Below are positions 11,061 through 21,401 of a DNA stretch of 64,000 nucleotides, one piece after another. The first letter of the stretch is position 1, and each line of letters begins with the position of its first letter. The notes below the pieces were generated by a model, which made no database searches, was not told the origin of the DNA, and was given only the letters and a program-made list of their open reading frames with translations. Where the stretch lies: positions 47,657,468-47,721,467 of the forward strand of contig NC_084838.1 of NCBI RefSeq assembly GCF_033115175.1, read 5' to 3'. Made by a program: the position numbers and the translations under genes. Source of the stretch: Lepus europaeus (taxonomy: Eukaryota; Chordata; Mammalia; Lagomorpha; Leporidae).

Positions 11061-11874
11061 GGTGGAAGAGTCTGGCCAAACTGGTGGGAATTGGGTTATA
11101 GTTTACAACCCCAGAAATAAGGAAGGCAGCTTTCAACACTCCCTTTCTCGAAGTCTGCTCCTTTAACATCCCTTCCAGCTCCGATTCTGAAACATGACAG
11201 CTGGCTGTGTGTTCAATAACACACCTGTGGGCTGGTGCCCTCGGGCCAGACCCAGAGGCTGTGGCTGTATCCCTCAATTTATCATTTCTTTCTTGTAACT
11301 TCTGTAGCTACCACAACACCCATTCTCCAAAATCCCAGGAAAGGACTGATTGGTTTTGGTTCCCCTACCAACAGCCTGACTGCTTTTTCTTCATCCCATC
11401 TTTGGCTGTTCCCCTTGTCCTTCCATTCATTTAAAACTTGGTGTATCCATCCATACCCATGGCTTCGGTTCCTAATCAAAAAGTCCAAGTCTTGGTCCCT
11501 TTGCCAGGCCTCCTCTTCTGAGCTTTAAATCAGAGAGCCAAATTTTCTAAATCATTTGCCTATGCAACATGTGCAAGATGATTTTTTGTTCCACCTCAAC
11601 CCATTCACGAGCAGTGCTTTCGGCCATGTTTCCCGGCACACTGAATGGTGCCGCCATTATTTAAACCAGAATGCTGGACAACAATTATTCTCCTCTGTCT
11701 CAAGCCCCCACAGGCAACCAATCACTAATTCGTGTTTCACTTCATAAACCCTCTCAAGCCTTCTTGATTGCAATACTGGGAAGCAAAATTGACCCTAGTC
11801 TACGGTCTCTGTCATGTTAATCCATCGTCCACAGTATTAGAGTGAATTTTCAAGTATAAATCAGACACAAGAAG
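11061..11874. repeat. possible degraded ancient interspersed repeat
   Basis: The segment at about 11230-11740 faintly recalls a mammalian ancient repeat rich in CTCCT-type blocks (for example gaatggtgccgccatt, then caggcaaccaatcac). I cannot name the family; otherwise nothing was seen. Confidence 0.25.
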
Positions 11875-12142
11875 ACTGAACAAATGCCTTGCTGCATATA
11901 AGCACTGGTTCGAGTCCCAGCTAATCTACTTCCTACAAGGCTCCATGCAAATGTGGCTGGGAAAGCAGCAGATGACCCACCTCTGCCACCCACGTGGGAG
12001 AAGTGGATAAAGTTTGAGGCTCCTGGCTTCAGCCCAACCCTGGCCTTTGCAGCCATTTGGAAAGTGATGAAGTGGATAGAAGATCTCTTTCCCTCTAACT
12101 CTACCTTACAAATAAGTAAATAAATCTTAAGCAAAAGAAAAA
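11875..12142 (+). repeat. older C-SINE, 5'-eroded
   Basis: It starts inside the body and runs to a tail ending aaataagtaaataaatctta. It is placed tail-to-tail with the next SINE. Confidence 0.82.
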
Positions 12143-12144
12143 TG

Positions 12145-12445
12145 TGTACTTGAAAGGCAAGCCCACACGCGCGCGCACACACACACACACACATACAAAT
12201 TATACACAGATCTTTGTTCCATTAGTTTACTCCTCAAAGGTAGGCTGAGCCAAGCTGTGCTAAAGCTAGGACATAGGTGGCAGGGACCCAAATACTGAAG
12301 CTGTCATCTACTGCCTCTCAGGATACACATTTGCAGGATACTGGATCAGAAATGGAATAGCCAGGTCTCGAACCAGACTCCAACATGGAATGCAAGTGCC
12401 CCAAGTGGCAACTTAACCTGCTGAATGGGAACACCTGCCCCTGCC
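12145..12445 (-). repeat. older C-SINE with internal CA/CG microsatellite
   Basis: A reverse copy directly abutting the previous element. Its purine tail has been replaced by (CG/CA)n at 12165-12195. Confidence 0.75.
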
Positions 12446-12589
12446 CCAGTTTCCTCATAATATATATTTTCATGAATTTTTGAAGATACTCCATGTGCAC
12501 AGATTTCAGAAGTTTTTCTTCAAAATAAGTCTTATAATTCCATTTTTACAAACTTTTTTAAATACCCTCATATTCATTTTTCCCACTAA

Positions 12590-12770
12590 CAAGTGAGCTT
12601 AGCAAGGGGAAATAATTCATCCTTTTTATGTTCCTAGTTTCTAATAGAGTACATAGCTCAAAGTTATCCCTCAGTGAGTATCCACTGATCGAAAGTATAG
12701 ACAAATTAATGACTCAATAGATGTCTATTCAATAAATGTGTATGTCACAGGTAATATTAAATAATTATAC
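12590..12770 (+). repeat. L2-like 3' relic
   Basis: A degraded match to the L2 terminal pattern (gtgagcttagcaagggga, then ttcctagtttctaatagagt). Confidence 0.35.
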
Positions 12771-13560
12771 AAAACCTCATTTATTCATTACTAAATACTA
12801 ATATCCAGTAAAAGGCCTGGCTTCTAAGACCATATATTTCATGTTTCATAAGGAAACAGTATTTTTTTTTTACTTTATTTACATCAAATATTTAAAATAA
12901 CAGTTTAAGAATTAATATTACTTGCAATGTGTATGCGATTAACCTATTGTTATTTTTACTTCAAGGTGCTGAAACCCTTTCTGTAACATCCCCTGTTTCC
13001 TTCTGGTCTGTTGTCAACAATCTCTTAGGATGACAATCTCCAATAAAATTCCTAAACAGTAACTACATACACTAATGAAAACAGAAAAGAAATAGCATCT
13101 GTTGTAAAGAACTTTAGAGGCTAGTTGGGCTAAATCTGCTTGTTCCCAAAGCTGATAACCTGCCTGGCTAGAGAATCCAGAAATAGGAGGAAGAATACCA
13201 GGAGGCAGAGTCAGTACAGGTAAATTGAATTGGATCGTGTTTGCAAAGTGGATGGGAAGTTTATGGAACTGCACGACAAGAGCCAAGAGGAAAGAATGTG
13301 TAGACTGTGGAGATGGGCCATGAGTAGGGATGACTGGATAGACAAGGGGAAGCATTGGCTAGAAGTATTCTAACTTGGTAAGTGGGGAATGGCCAGCACA
13401 AAAGTTAAAGGATTACATTATGTTGAAGACTTTTAGAAGGAGACTGTGTCTATAAGTGGCTCTTCTACATCCTGGGAAACATTATATCAGTCTTGACTAG
13501 TACAGTGGACCTCATATAGCAAGATTTTCTTGAATAAAAAAGCTTCATTTATTAAGGGAG
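12771..13560. other. unassigned AT-rich intronic sequence
   Basis: No gene was recognised. A 113-codon minus-strand frame (13014-13355) has no recognisable features. Confidence 0.4.
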
Positions 13561-13564
13561 TCCT

Positions 13565-13680
13565 TAGGGCCTAGCACTTCACATCCATTATCATACTTGA
13601 TATTTACAACAACCCTTGGAAATGGGTATTTTCATCCATATAAGAAAAATGTGGCTTAGAGAAATTAATTTGCTTATTGC
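13565..13680 (+). repeat. MIR relic
   Basis: Core pattern ttatcatacttgatattt, then cccttggaaatgggtatttt, then ggcttagagaaattaa. Confidence 0.6.
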
Positions 13681-13955
13681 TATCTATTTTGGTCTTTGAC
13701 TTCATGATCTATGTTCTTAATTCCTTCTTCAGCTTGCCTACTATTTTTTGTCAATTTTCTCAGAGTCTTCAGTGTTAACAGATGTCCCCTAAGCAGACTG
13801 TCATGAAGTGATTACCATGTCTGATTTGAGCCTTACATTTATACTAATGCAACATATTATAGTTTATGCCTTACATTTTTAGCAAAAAGACAATGTGTTG
13901 GTTCCCATGAATTTCACATATAACCAAAAGTTGGTTGTCACAAGAACTTTCAGCA

Positions 13956-14271
13956 GGGGTGGGCATTGAGGCACAGCAGGTTAAGATGCTGCCTGTGGTG
14001 CCAGCATCCCACATGGGAGCCAGTTCAAGTCCTGGCTGCTCCACTTCTCATCCAGCTTCCCGTTAATGTGCCTAGGAAAGCAGCAGAGGATGACCCAAGT
14101 AACTTGGGCCTCTGCCACCCACATGGGAGACCTGGAAGAAGGTCCTGGCTCCTAGCTTCAGCCCCATCCAGCTCCAGCTATTGCATTCATTTGGAGAGTG
14201 AACCCACAGATTAAAGATCTCCATCTTTCCCTCTCTCTAACTCTGCCTTTCAAATAAAAAATATTTTTAAA
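13956..14271 (+). repeat. older C-SINE with target-site duplication
   Basis: A full-length copy flanked by AGAACTTTCAGCA (13943-13955) and AGAACTTTCAACA (14272-14284), one mismatch. Confidence 0.93.
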
Positions 14272-14284
14272 AGAACTTTCAACA

Positions 14285-14953
14285 AATAAGATCTTTCTTT
14301 GAACATAACTTATTTTTATCTATACAAGCATAGAGCTTGATTTTCATTTTGAAATGGTATCTTCTGGTGTTGGTCTACCCTTCCAGCCTAGTAAAATCTA
14401 TTTGAACCTTGATCCTGTGTACTAAACAGAAAGCCATTTACAGGAAGTAAGCAGGTGATATAATCATAGTGTATTTTTTGAAGGGTAGAGCCTCAGGGAA
14501 ACAAATTCATAATTTTAGAAGAATTCAGACCCCACCCACCGAAGTCTCCTAAAGGATTTAACAGTTTTGAAATACTCCTTCCCTCCTGGAGAGATGTCTT
14601 AGAAGAACTAGACTCTTCCAGGAAGCTGTCCCAGTACAGGGCTGAAAGGGAAATGTCCCACCAAAGGCAGTGTTTGGAAGAAAACAAGACAAGACTCCTC
14701 CCTCTGAGAATAATTCCAAGGGTGGCTCTGATCCCAGCTTCCAGTCTTCCATGTTGACTACTCAGAACTGACTCTAACCTTCAGTTACAGAGTATAACCT
14801 CAGTTATACTGAGGAGGTACCAGCTGGGACTACATTCCTGACTTTATAATCGCATTTCCACTGCCATTCCAGACAAGATTAAGTTATATGACTAGAGACT
14901 TCTCATTGTATCACTGTTAATCACATACAACATACTACGATAAAGCACAGTGA
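14285..14953. other. unassigned intronic sequence
   Basis: Unique sequence, no feature recognised. Confidence 0.4.
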
Positions 14954-15183
14954 TTTTTTAAAAAAGATCTGAAAGAGAGATCTTCCATCCGTTGGTTCAC
15001 TGCCCAAATGGCTGCATGTGGGTGCTGGGGCCCAAACACTTGGGCCCATCCTCTGTTGTTTTCCTAGGCACATTGGCAGGGAGCTAGATTGAGAGTGGAG
15101 CAGTTGGAACTTGAACCAATGCCCATATGGGATGCCAGCGAGACAGGCAGTGGCTTAACCCAGTACGCCACAATGCTGGCCCC
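14954..15183 (-). repeat. older C-SINE, internally shortened
   Basis: A reverse copy of only about 230 bases. The segment between the second-arm motifs is missing near 15016. Confidence 0.85.
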
Positions 15184-17290
15184 AGAGCGAACTTTGTTTG
15201 CTTTTCTGTATGAGTATATCGAACCCTTTAAAGAAAGCAGCCTGGATTGTAAAGGATGAAGAAGGGAGAAGCTAGTATGCTTATTAGGATTCATTTGTAA
15301 GGTGAAACTGACAATGATTCTCACGTGGGGGAAGAACGCATCAGAAGCTAGGAAGGTTTGTGGGGGAGTCTCTGGAAGCTACATACCTCCTTCAACTCTG
15401 ACTAGCTTCTCTGCAACTCAGAACCACCTTTATTGAGGCAAACATGACCATTTTTTGTTTTGTTCGTTCAGAAAAAAAAGACATGAATGAGAAACAACCC
15501 ACTACAGAGACTACAGAGACAAGCCCCTAAACCAATCCCCTATTACTATAGTCCAAGACCAAGCTTAAGGAACGGGTCCTAAGGCTGTAGGCTGATTAAA
15601 CTGGGTTCTTGTTGCAATTCTGGAGCTTTGAGTTTTCATGTTTATGGCTGTCTAGACTGAGCGTGCAAATTAGGATAACACAACAGACCTGCCCTAGAAA
15701 GCCAGCCTTGCTCACCTCACTTTCCTTTCTACCAAGAACAGGGCCTTCCCTACCCCACTCCCCACCCCCCTCAGTTTGATCTACTACCTCCAGAAGTCAG
15801 GACTTTTGTTTGTTTTTCAGGCAACTAAAATCTACATATGGAGCAACTATTTTGGCCACATAACTTTTTAGTTAAATTTTATGAGAGCTCACCTAAGCCT
15901 ATGTTGCAATGTGCCATAGCACAGTCACTTTAGGAAAAGGGGAGGTGAATTCAAACAGGTGTGTGTATTACTTAACCTAAAAGTTGCCTCAGCATAATGT
16001 GAACACCTGGGCTTTGCAATACTATAAGCCCTGGTATAGAATCAGTTCCAGGCTTCGTGTTACTGATAAACAAGGCACTCAGGAAAAAGAAAACAAAAAT
16101 GGACTCATGATAACTATTTGAAGAGGTATATTATTGGAGGAAAACATTTCTACAATAATAAATGCAATATACAAATACTAAAACCATCTGAGATAATCTT
16201 TCATTTTCAACAATTTGTTTTACACATTCCTACTCTCAAAATATTAAATTCTGAATACTTTGGTTGTTGAAAGCAAACTGAAAAGCTATAAAAACAACTA
16301 TATACAATGATGCTATCCTAATTTTTAATTTTGAATATTTTAAACACATGAAAACAATTTGGCAGATACTTGTATATATTTGATCAAATGCTATTAATAT
16401 AGCCTGCTCATTACGTTCAGTAAATTTTCCCGAATTCATTTCCAATATCAATTTAATTTTGTTATAATTGGAATGCTTTTAAACAAAAGGGGAGAAACTA
16501 ACATGATAATGATAACATATTTGCCATTTTCAGGTTTTGATGCTACTTTCAGGCTGTATCACAAAGGAGCAAGCAATCGATTATCTGGAGAATCTAAGCA
16601 ATATACATACTATACCAAAACACATTCAGACAACCATTGACTCCACAATAGGTTTCAATAGTCTCCTGTGCCCGGTGAGCCTGATCAGCACCTCAACTTT
16701 CCCTTCATTGGGTCAATAAACACACTGAGTAAGTATTGCAAAAATTATAAAATCTCCCTGAACCCAACCATTAGAAAAAAGTTTAAAACCTAGGATTTGA
16801 CTGCTTGATTAAAATAGAGTGTAGAGACAAAAATCTTTACACAAAAGCAGCTTGGTTCTCATTTCACACTGACAATCTATACATTGCCTTAAGTGGGCCC
16901 CATAACACTCTGTATGAATTTTTCCTTTTTTGTCACTGAACATTTTCTTTGAAGCAAGAAAAACCAGGTTTGGGGTCTTGGGTGGTGGTGGTTGTGTTTT
17001 AAATAAGGACACAGTTCAGAATGGAAAGCAGAAAAGTTAATGTGTGAAAATAAGTGGGTATCTTCAAATAAGGGGACAAGTTCTGAGAAGTCTGTGGCAA
17101 TCAGCCAGGAGAGACTCTAGAAAAATCAGCTCCTGCCTCAAGGTCTTTGCATTTCACGCCTCACTCATGTTAACCAGAAACCCAGGGTACGAGTGCCTCC
17201 ACCACACACACCCCTTGTTAACCAGTTCTGAGATTTGGTGAGAGCCAAATTTAAAAACAGTAAATTTAAAAAGATACGTAAGCCAAACCT
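15184..17290. other. SINE-free intronic sequence next to TEK exon 1
   Basis: About 2.1 kb with no C-SINE or L1. It contains several short A/T-rich stretches and a CA-rich spot near 17200. No coding exon was recognised, including the 60-codon frame at 16537-16719. Confidence 0.5.
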
Positions 17291-17293
17291 TAC

Positions 17294-17345
17294 CAGAAAG
17301 GAGCAAGCTGACTCCACAGAGAACTAGACGGGCTAAAGAATCCAT
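17294..17345 (-). CDS. TEK: TEK (TIE2 receptor) first coding exon
   Basis: This is the start codon exon of the endothelial angiopoietin receptor tyrosine kinase, a single-pass plasma-membrane protein controlling vessel maturation and quiescence. Reading the minus strand from 17345 gives MDSLARLVLCGVSLLLSG, which matches the known TIE2 N-terminus apart from Arg at position 6, where the human protein has Ser. It is the hydrophobic signal peptide. After 17 codons and one base the sequence runs into GTAAGG (17293 downward), a strong donor at the same phase as the human exon 1 boundary. Only this exon is present: human intron 1 is tens of kilobases long, so exon 2 (start of the first Ig domain) should lie beyond the left edge. 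The identification rests on protein recall plus the splice site and synteny with IFT74, and is very secure. Confidence 0.95.
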
Positions 17346-17365
17346 GCTTCCCCAAATCTCTCCAT
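17333..17365 (-). other. upstream ORF overlapping the TEK start codon
   Basis: An ATG at 17365-17363 opens a ten-codon frame (MERFGEAWIL) that stops at TAG, 17335-17333. It begins 20 bases before the receptor ATG, lies in a different frame and ends 13 bases inside the receptor coding sequence. Ribosomes that use it would pass the receptor ATG. The surrounding bases, and as I recall the same short frame, are found in the human leader, which suggests a conserved translational brake. Function is inferred. Confidence 0.75.
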
Positions 17366-17700
17366 CCAGTGTCCACGGATGTGCACCAGGTCCCCAGGAG
17401 CCTTTCAAAAACCCAGAGGTTTGTGACTTTCCATTCTCAAGTTCCACTTGGTCTTGTTTACAAGTTGGAGACAAGAAGGAACAGCACGAAGCAGGCTGTA
17501 ACAGTCTCAATTTCTGTCCGAGCACAGGGAGTTTTAAGTTCCTTTTTCCTGTTTCCTTTGTAGATTAGGATGGGAAAGGCTGTATCTTAAAGGCATTTGG
17601 TATCCGCAGGGCTGGGAGCATGGCAAGCCCTATCCATCTTGCAATTCATCAAAACATTTGTCTGTCGCTGTTGCTTCTGCCCCGCGTTGTGCGGCTGTTG
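17346..17700 (-). other. TEK: TEK exon 1 5' UTR (5' end approximate)
   Basis: This is the untranslated leader immediately upstream of the TEK start codon. It shows several blocks that I recall as similar to the human TEK leader, for example the segment around 17345-17365 and the purine-rich block at 17536-17560. The true transcription start cannot be read from sequence, so the upper limit is a guess. The leader has at least one upstream ATG (17365) whose short frame overlaps the receptor start codon. The receptor frame stays open upstream to 17525, but the first codon there is GTG and no in-frame upstream ATG is present. Published work on TIE2 reports that its leader can direct internal initiation; nothing in the sequence alone proves that here. 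Confidence 0.7.
17536..17560 (-). promoter_or_regulatory. triple GGAA (ETS-type) cluster in the TEK leader
   Basis: On the minus strand three GGAA cores occur seven bases apart (plus-strand TTCC at 17539, 17546 and 17553). ETS-family factors are established regulators of the TIE2 promoter and intronic enhancer, so this is a plausible ETS platform in or near the core promoter. Whether the cluster is transcribed or lies upstream of the main start site is not known. Confidence 0.5.
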
Positions 17701-18240
17701 TGGGGTAGAGGGATTTTTGTTGGGAGTCTGGGTCCTGGTCAGCACTTTCACAAACAATAGGGGTATCCTCTCGAGGGCGGGGAGCTGAGAATAACAAGCC
17801 CTCCACCTAGGTATGGTATGTGCTGATGACCAGCCCTCCGCGACTTCCAGCAACGCTGTCTCCGGGGGCTGCTGAAGATTCCTGCCACAGGGGCTCCTGG
17901 GTGTGGGATGCAGCTTTTGCTTTTATGTTCTCGATTTAACCCACGTGTTTTGAACTGGGAAAAGAGTTTTCCAAGTCATACAACCTGAAAGGCAGTTAAT
18001 TTGAGTGAGTACCGGTGAGGTCAGTGCTCATTGTAGCCGCAAGAGACCAGAATCCAAAATTGTTGGCCTGTTTGCCTTAACACAGATGGCTTCTTTGTTG
18101 GCCCTGAGCCCAAAGACACCCCTGCTACTGGCTTCAGCTTTAATTTTTATTAATAATTCATCTGAAAGGATCTGAGTTCTCAAAGAACCTGTAGAGAAAG
18201 ATTTTAGTAACATGAACAATCTCGTACGCAGTGACCAGGA
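17560..18240 (-). promoter_or_regulatory. TEK promoter-proximal region, limits approximate
   Basis: This is non-repetitive sequence, richer in GC around 17640-17900 than its surroundings and with scattered CpG, directly upstream of the TEK leader. I see no convincing TATA box, which fits the TATA-less human and mouse promoters. No SINE or L1 has landed here. The extent is inferred from position only. Confidence 0.45.
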
Positions 18241-18669
18241 GCAAATAATATAAAATATTTCAGGAGCAAATCATATAAAAAAACTTTAAATGTCTATATA
18301 AAAACAAAGAATTATATTGGGATTTAAAAAATCATGTTCATAAAGGAGAGAAAAACTAGCCTTTGTAATAACAGTATCCAAAATGAGGTCTGAGACCCTA
18401 AATTTACCCATACAGTAATTTCTCCACAATATGAATTATGACTTAAGAATAAATACTCTGTTCATCATTTGCCTCCTCGCTTGAGGGGGAAAAAATGTCT
18501 GCTTCTCCTTTTCCTTCCCACTGGAAGAAAAGGCAGATGCTGCTAGTCTTGACTACTTTCTGACCCAGGTTTTATCACATCAGAGATGACTTTGAGAACC
18601 AATTAATGTTTCCAGTCTGCAGGGGTGGAGAGGCCCAAGCACCGGCTTGAAGCACACTTGAGGTTCAAT

Positions 18670-18850
18670 TACATGCGGCCTGAAAGAGGTTACTTAATTT
18701 CTCTGAGTCTCGGTTTCAACAGCTGTAAAATGGCACTCGTACCTCCTTCGTGAGTTTTTCAAGTAGATTAAATGAGGTTTAAAATATGTAAAAAAATATA
18801 TATCTGGCATTGGGCCTCATTCACGAGAGGTTTTCATTAAATGTTAATGA
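18670..18850 (+). repeat. MIR relic
   Basis: Good core and tail: gaggttacttaatttctctg, then gtaaaatggcactcg, then attaaatgaggtttaaaa. Confidence 0.75.
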
Positions 18851-18947
18851 AACAGAACAGCAGGTCTGTCTCTGGCTCATATCCCAAGAGCTTCTGTCAA
18901 AAAACCATTCTCTAGTCCTATGAGCTGGGCTTAATTTAGCATAATAA

Positions 18948-19085
18948 AGGACTGGTCTAGGAGTTGGGCATTCTGGGTTTTAGTCCCAGCTCTGCTATGA
19001 TTTGCCTATGAGATCTTAGATCATTTCCCATTTCTAGTCTTGTTTCCGCTGTTGTAAAAGGAAGAATTTAGGCTGAACGTGACAA
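18948..19085 (+). repeat. MIR 5'/core relic
   Basis: gactggtctaggagttgggc, then gttttagtcccagctctg, match the head of MIR. Confidence 0.75.
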
Positions 19086-20424
19086 GCTTCTCTTTGGATT
19101 CTATCCTCCCATAAGTTTAAAACGACTAACTAAATGGCTCCATTCTCAGACTTTATCTGGAAGATGCTGGTTCTGTGTCCCTGTCCCTGTGAAAACCTAG
19201 GAGGATCACAAATATGTCCTGTTTTAAGAACATGGTGGCTGAGGCTTTGTGAGGTCCACTGGCCCCAAGCCATACGGGACAGTAGGAGAAGGCCTTGGAG
19301 AAAAACAAACTGCAGGGCATAGGCCTTCCGCTGCCCAAGTTCCTCTGTTTATGTTCGTGGCCGCACAGGGAAGCCGCCATTGCTCACGCTCCCTCCCACT
19401 GACTGGTTCTGGATAACTGAACGTGCCACCTTGCTTTCTTTTCTGGTATGATTCCCTCTGCTCTCCAAAAAAGCGCCTCTGTTTCATGCTTTCCCTAATT
19501 ATTCATGAAATTCTGTATTACTCAGAGATGTTACTCAAGCTCTTCCTTCCTCCGTTACCCAGAGCGGGTAACTCCGTTTCATTCTCCTCTCTGCAATCCG
19601 GGAGTGCTGCTCATTTCCATTTATTTCTCCAGTATATATATATGTATATAAACAGAAAAGCCATGTGATATAATTTCATCTTTAAGAATCCAGAAAAAGT
19701 ATTCCAGTTAATCCTTTCCACTGTTACCAGAATAAGTGGTTCAATTTAATCAATGCTCCTGGCTTTCTTGAGCCTATGTGGTTATCTTTTCAGTCCAAGG
19801 GCTGAACAATGTTTTTCTGGGATATCTGAATCTCAACATGAGACTTAAATTCCAGGTGTGAAATGAAGATGATAACTTGCGGACAAAGATTCCCAGACAT
19901 ACTCTGCTTCAGCTTTCTGACCAGGGATCTTAGAACCTGGAGAAGTAATCAAGGAAAAATAATGTGAGCTTCACCGCACATGTAGGGCCAATAAATACAA
20001 GGAACTGATTGGCACAGGTTGGGAAGTTGCAAAAGTGGATGGCATGCCGGGATTTTCAAGGGAAGGGAGAGGCCACTTCCACGTTTGGACAGTATTTCCC
20101 ACAATAAATAATACATTAAGGAAACAGCACATACATGGATGTGGCCACAACCCTTCTGTAGAAAGTAGTCTGGGGCCATTTTGAGGGCATCCTTACTCTA
20201 TGAGGAGTCTTGCTGAGGACCAGGTGAATCAACTCGCTGCTGCTCTATCCACCTGGAGAGGCTGAAACACTCTCCCTATCCTTGATTTACCAACCCCTCG
20301 TCTTCTGGGTCAGCCTCAGACAGGTCGTCCTAGACCACCCAAGCCAAATTAGGCCTCCTCTACGAGTCTCTCTCAATCCCCTGTTCTTTTCTTTCAGGGT
20401 GCTAACCACAATTGGTGATCACTG

Positions 20425-20735
20425 CTGTACCTGGGTATCCATGTGGATTGGTTGCAGGATCCCTCAATTATACCAAATTCCATAGATGTTCAAGTCCCTT
20501 ATATAAAATGGCATAGTATTTGCATATAGCCTACACACATACTTCCACGTGCTTTACTTACAAAATCTAATACAATGCAAATGCTGTATAATAATTGTCA
20601 TGCTGTATTCTTTAGGGAATAATTACAAGAAAAGGTCTATATATGTTCAACATCAATGCGATTTAAATATTTATATTTTTGGTTCAGGTTGGTTGTACCT
20701 GTGGATGTGGAACCCATGGACATGGAGGGTCCATT
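20425..20735 (+). mobile_element. MER2-like (Tigger-derived) DNA transposon
   Basis: A non-autonomous Tigger relative with recognisable terminal blocks: gtatccatgtggattggttg at the left and gaacccatggacatggaggg at the right. Internal blocks (caagtcccttatataaaatg, then gggaataattacaagaaaag) match the MER2 consensus as I recall it. Confidence 0.8.
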
Positions 20736-20796
20736 GTGTTTTGACTTTTTCTTTTTAAGGTCTTCTCTGCCCCAAACTTGACTGAGGTTTTCATGA

Positions 20797-20895
20797 GACA
20801 GGGGCAGGCATTTGGGAAGTGAATCAACACATGGGGCTTCTCTCTGTTCATCTCTCTGTCAGTCTGTCTCACTGCCTCTCAAATAATTTTTTCAT
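20797..20895 (+). repeat. C-SINE remnant with central deletion
   Basis: A head (ggggcaggc) is joined almost directly to the 3' arm (atttgggaagtgaatc) and tail, so about 200 bases of the body are missing. Confidence 0.65.
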
Positions 20896-21042
20896 AAAAG
20901 GAAAACCAGTTTGAACAAGATGAAATTTATGTACCTATACCCCACAGATACTACATGCATATAGTAAATATATAACAAAATGTGAACTCTTTCTGACAAT
21001 TTTTATTTTCTTCCTACTTTTCTAAAATTTCTTTTGTTAAAG

Positions 21043-21401
21043 ATTTTACTTTATTTATTTTGAAAGAGTTATAGGAAGAGAGGGAGAGAGGAGGAGGGGG
21101 AGGGAGGGGAAGGGGGGAGGAGAGGAGGGAGAGTGAGAGATCTTCTATCTACTGACTCACTTCCCAGATGGCAGTAACAGCCAGGGTTGGGCCAGGTTTA
21201 AGCCAGAAGCCAGGAGCTTCATCCAGGTCTCCCATATGCATAGCAGGGGCCCAGACATTTGGGCCATCTTCTGCTGCTTTTCTCAGGCCATTAGCAGGGA
21301 GCTGGATTAAAAATGGAGTAGCTGAGACACAAAGCAGTGCCCCTATGGAATAGAGGTGTCGCAGGCAGTGGCTTATCCACTATGTCACAACGATTGCCCT
21401 A
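21043..21401 (-). repeat. older C-SINE with expanded GA/GGA tail
   Basis: A reverse copy. The purine stretch at 21072-21140 is expanded into GAGG/GGGA units. Confidence 0.88.

Larger units (their letters stand above)
1..17293 (-). other. TEK: TEK intron 1, 3'-ward part truncated by the window
   Basis: All sequence downstream of the TEK exon 1 donor is intron. It is rich in old and young C-SINEs on both strands, with MIR relics and a Tigger-like relic between them. No sequence resembling TEK exon 2 was seen. In mouse an endothelial enhancer lies in this intron; its counterpart could not be placed with certainty. Confidence 0.9.
18241..20420. other. SINE-free upstream region of TEK
   Basis: Mostly unique sequence with two MIR relics (listed) and a short (TA)n at 19633-19652. 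No gene was recognised. Confidence 0.5.

Noticed and set aside
10867..11277. 136-codon minus-strand frame in the GC-rich intronic block
   Set aside because: GC-rich DNA gives long chance frames; no recognisable protein and it lies within TEK intron 1.
17154..17525. 124-codon minus-strand open frame containing the TEK signal peptide
   Set aside because: It starts at GTG in the leader and reads through the splice donor into intron 1; only 17294-17345 is coding.
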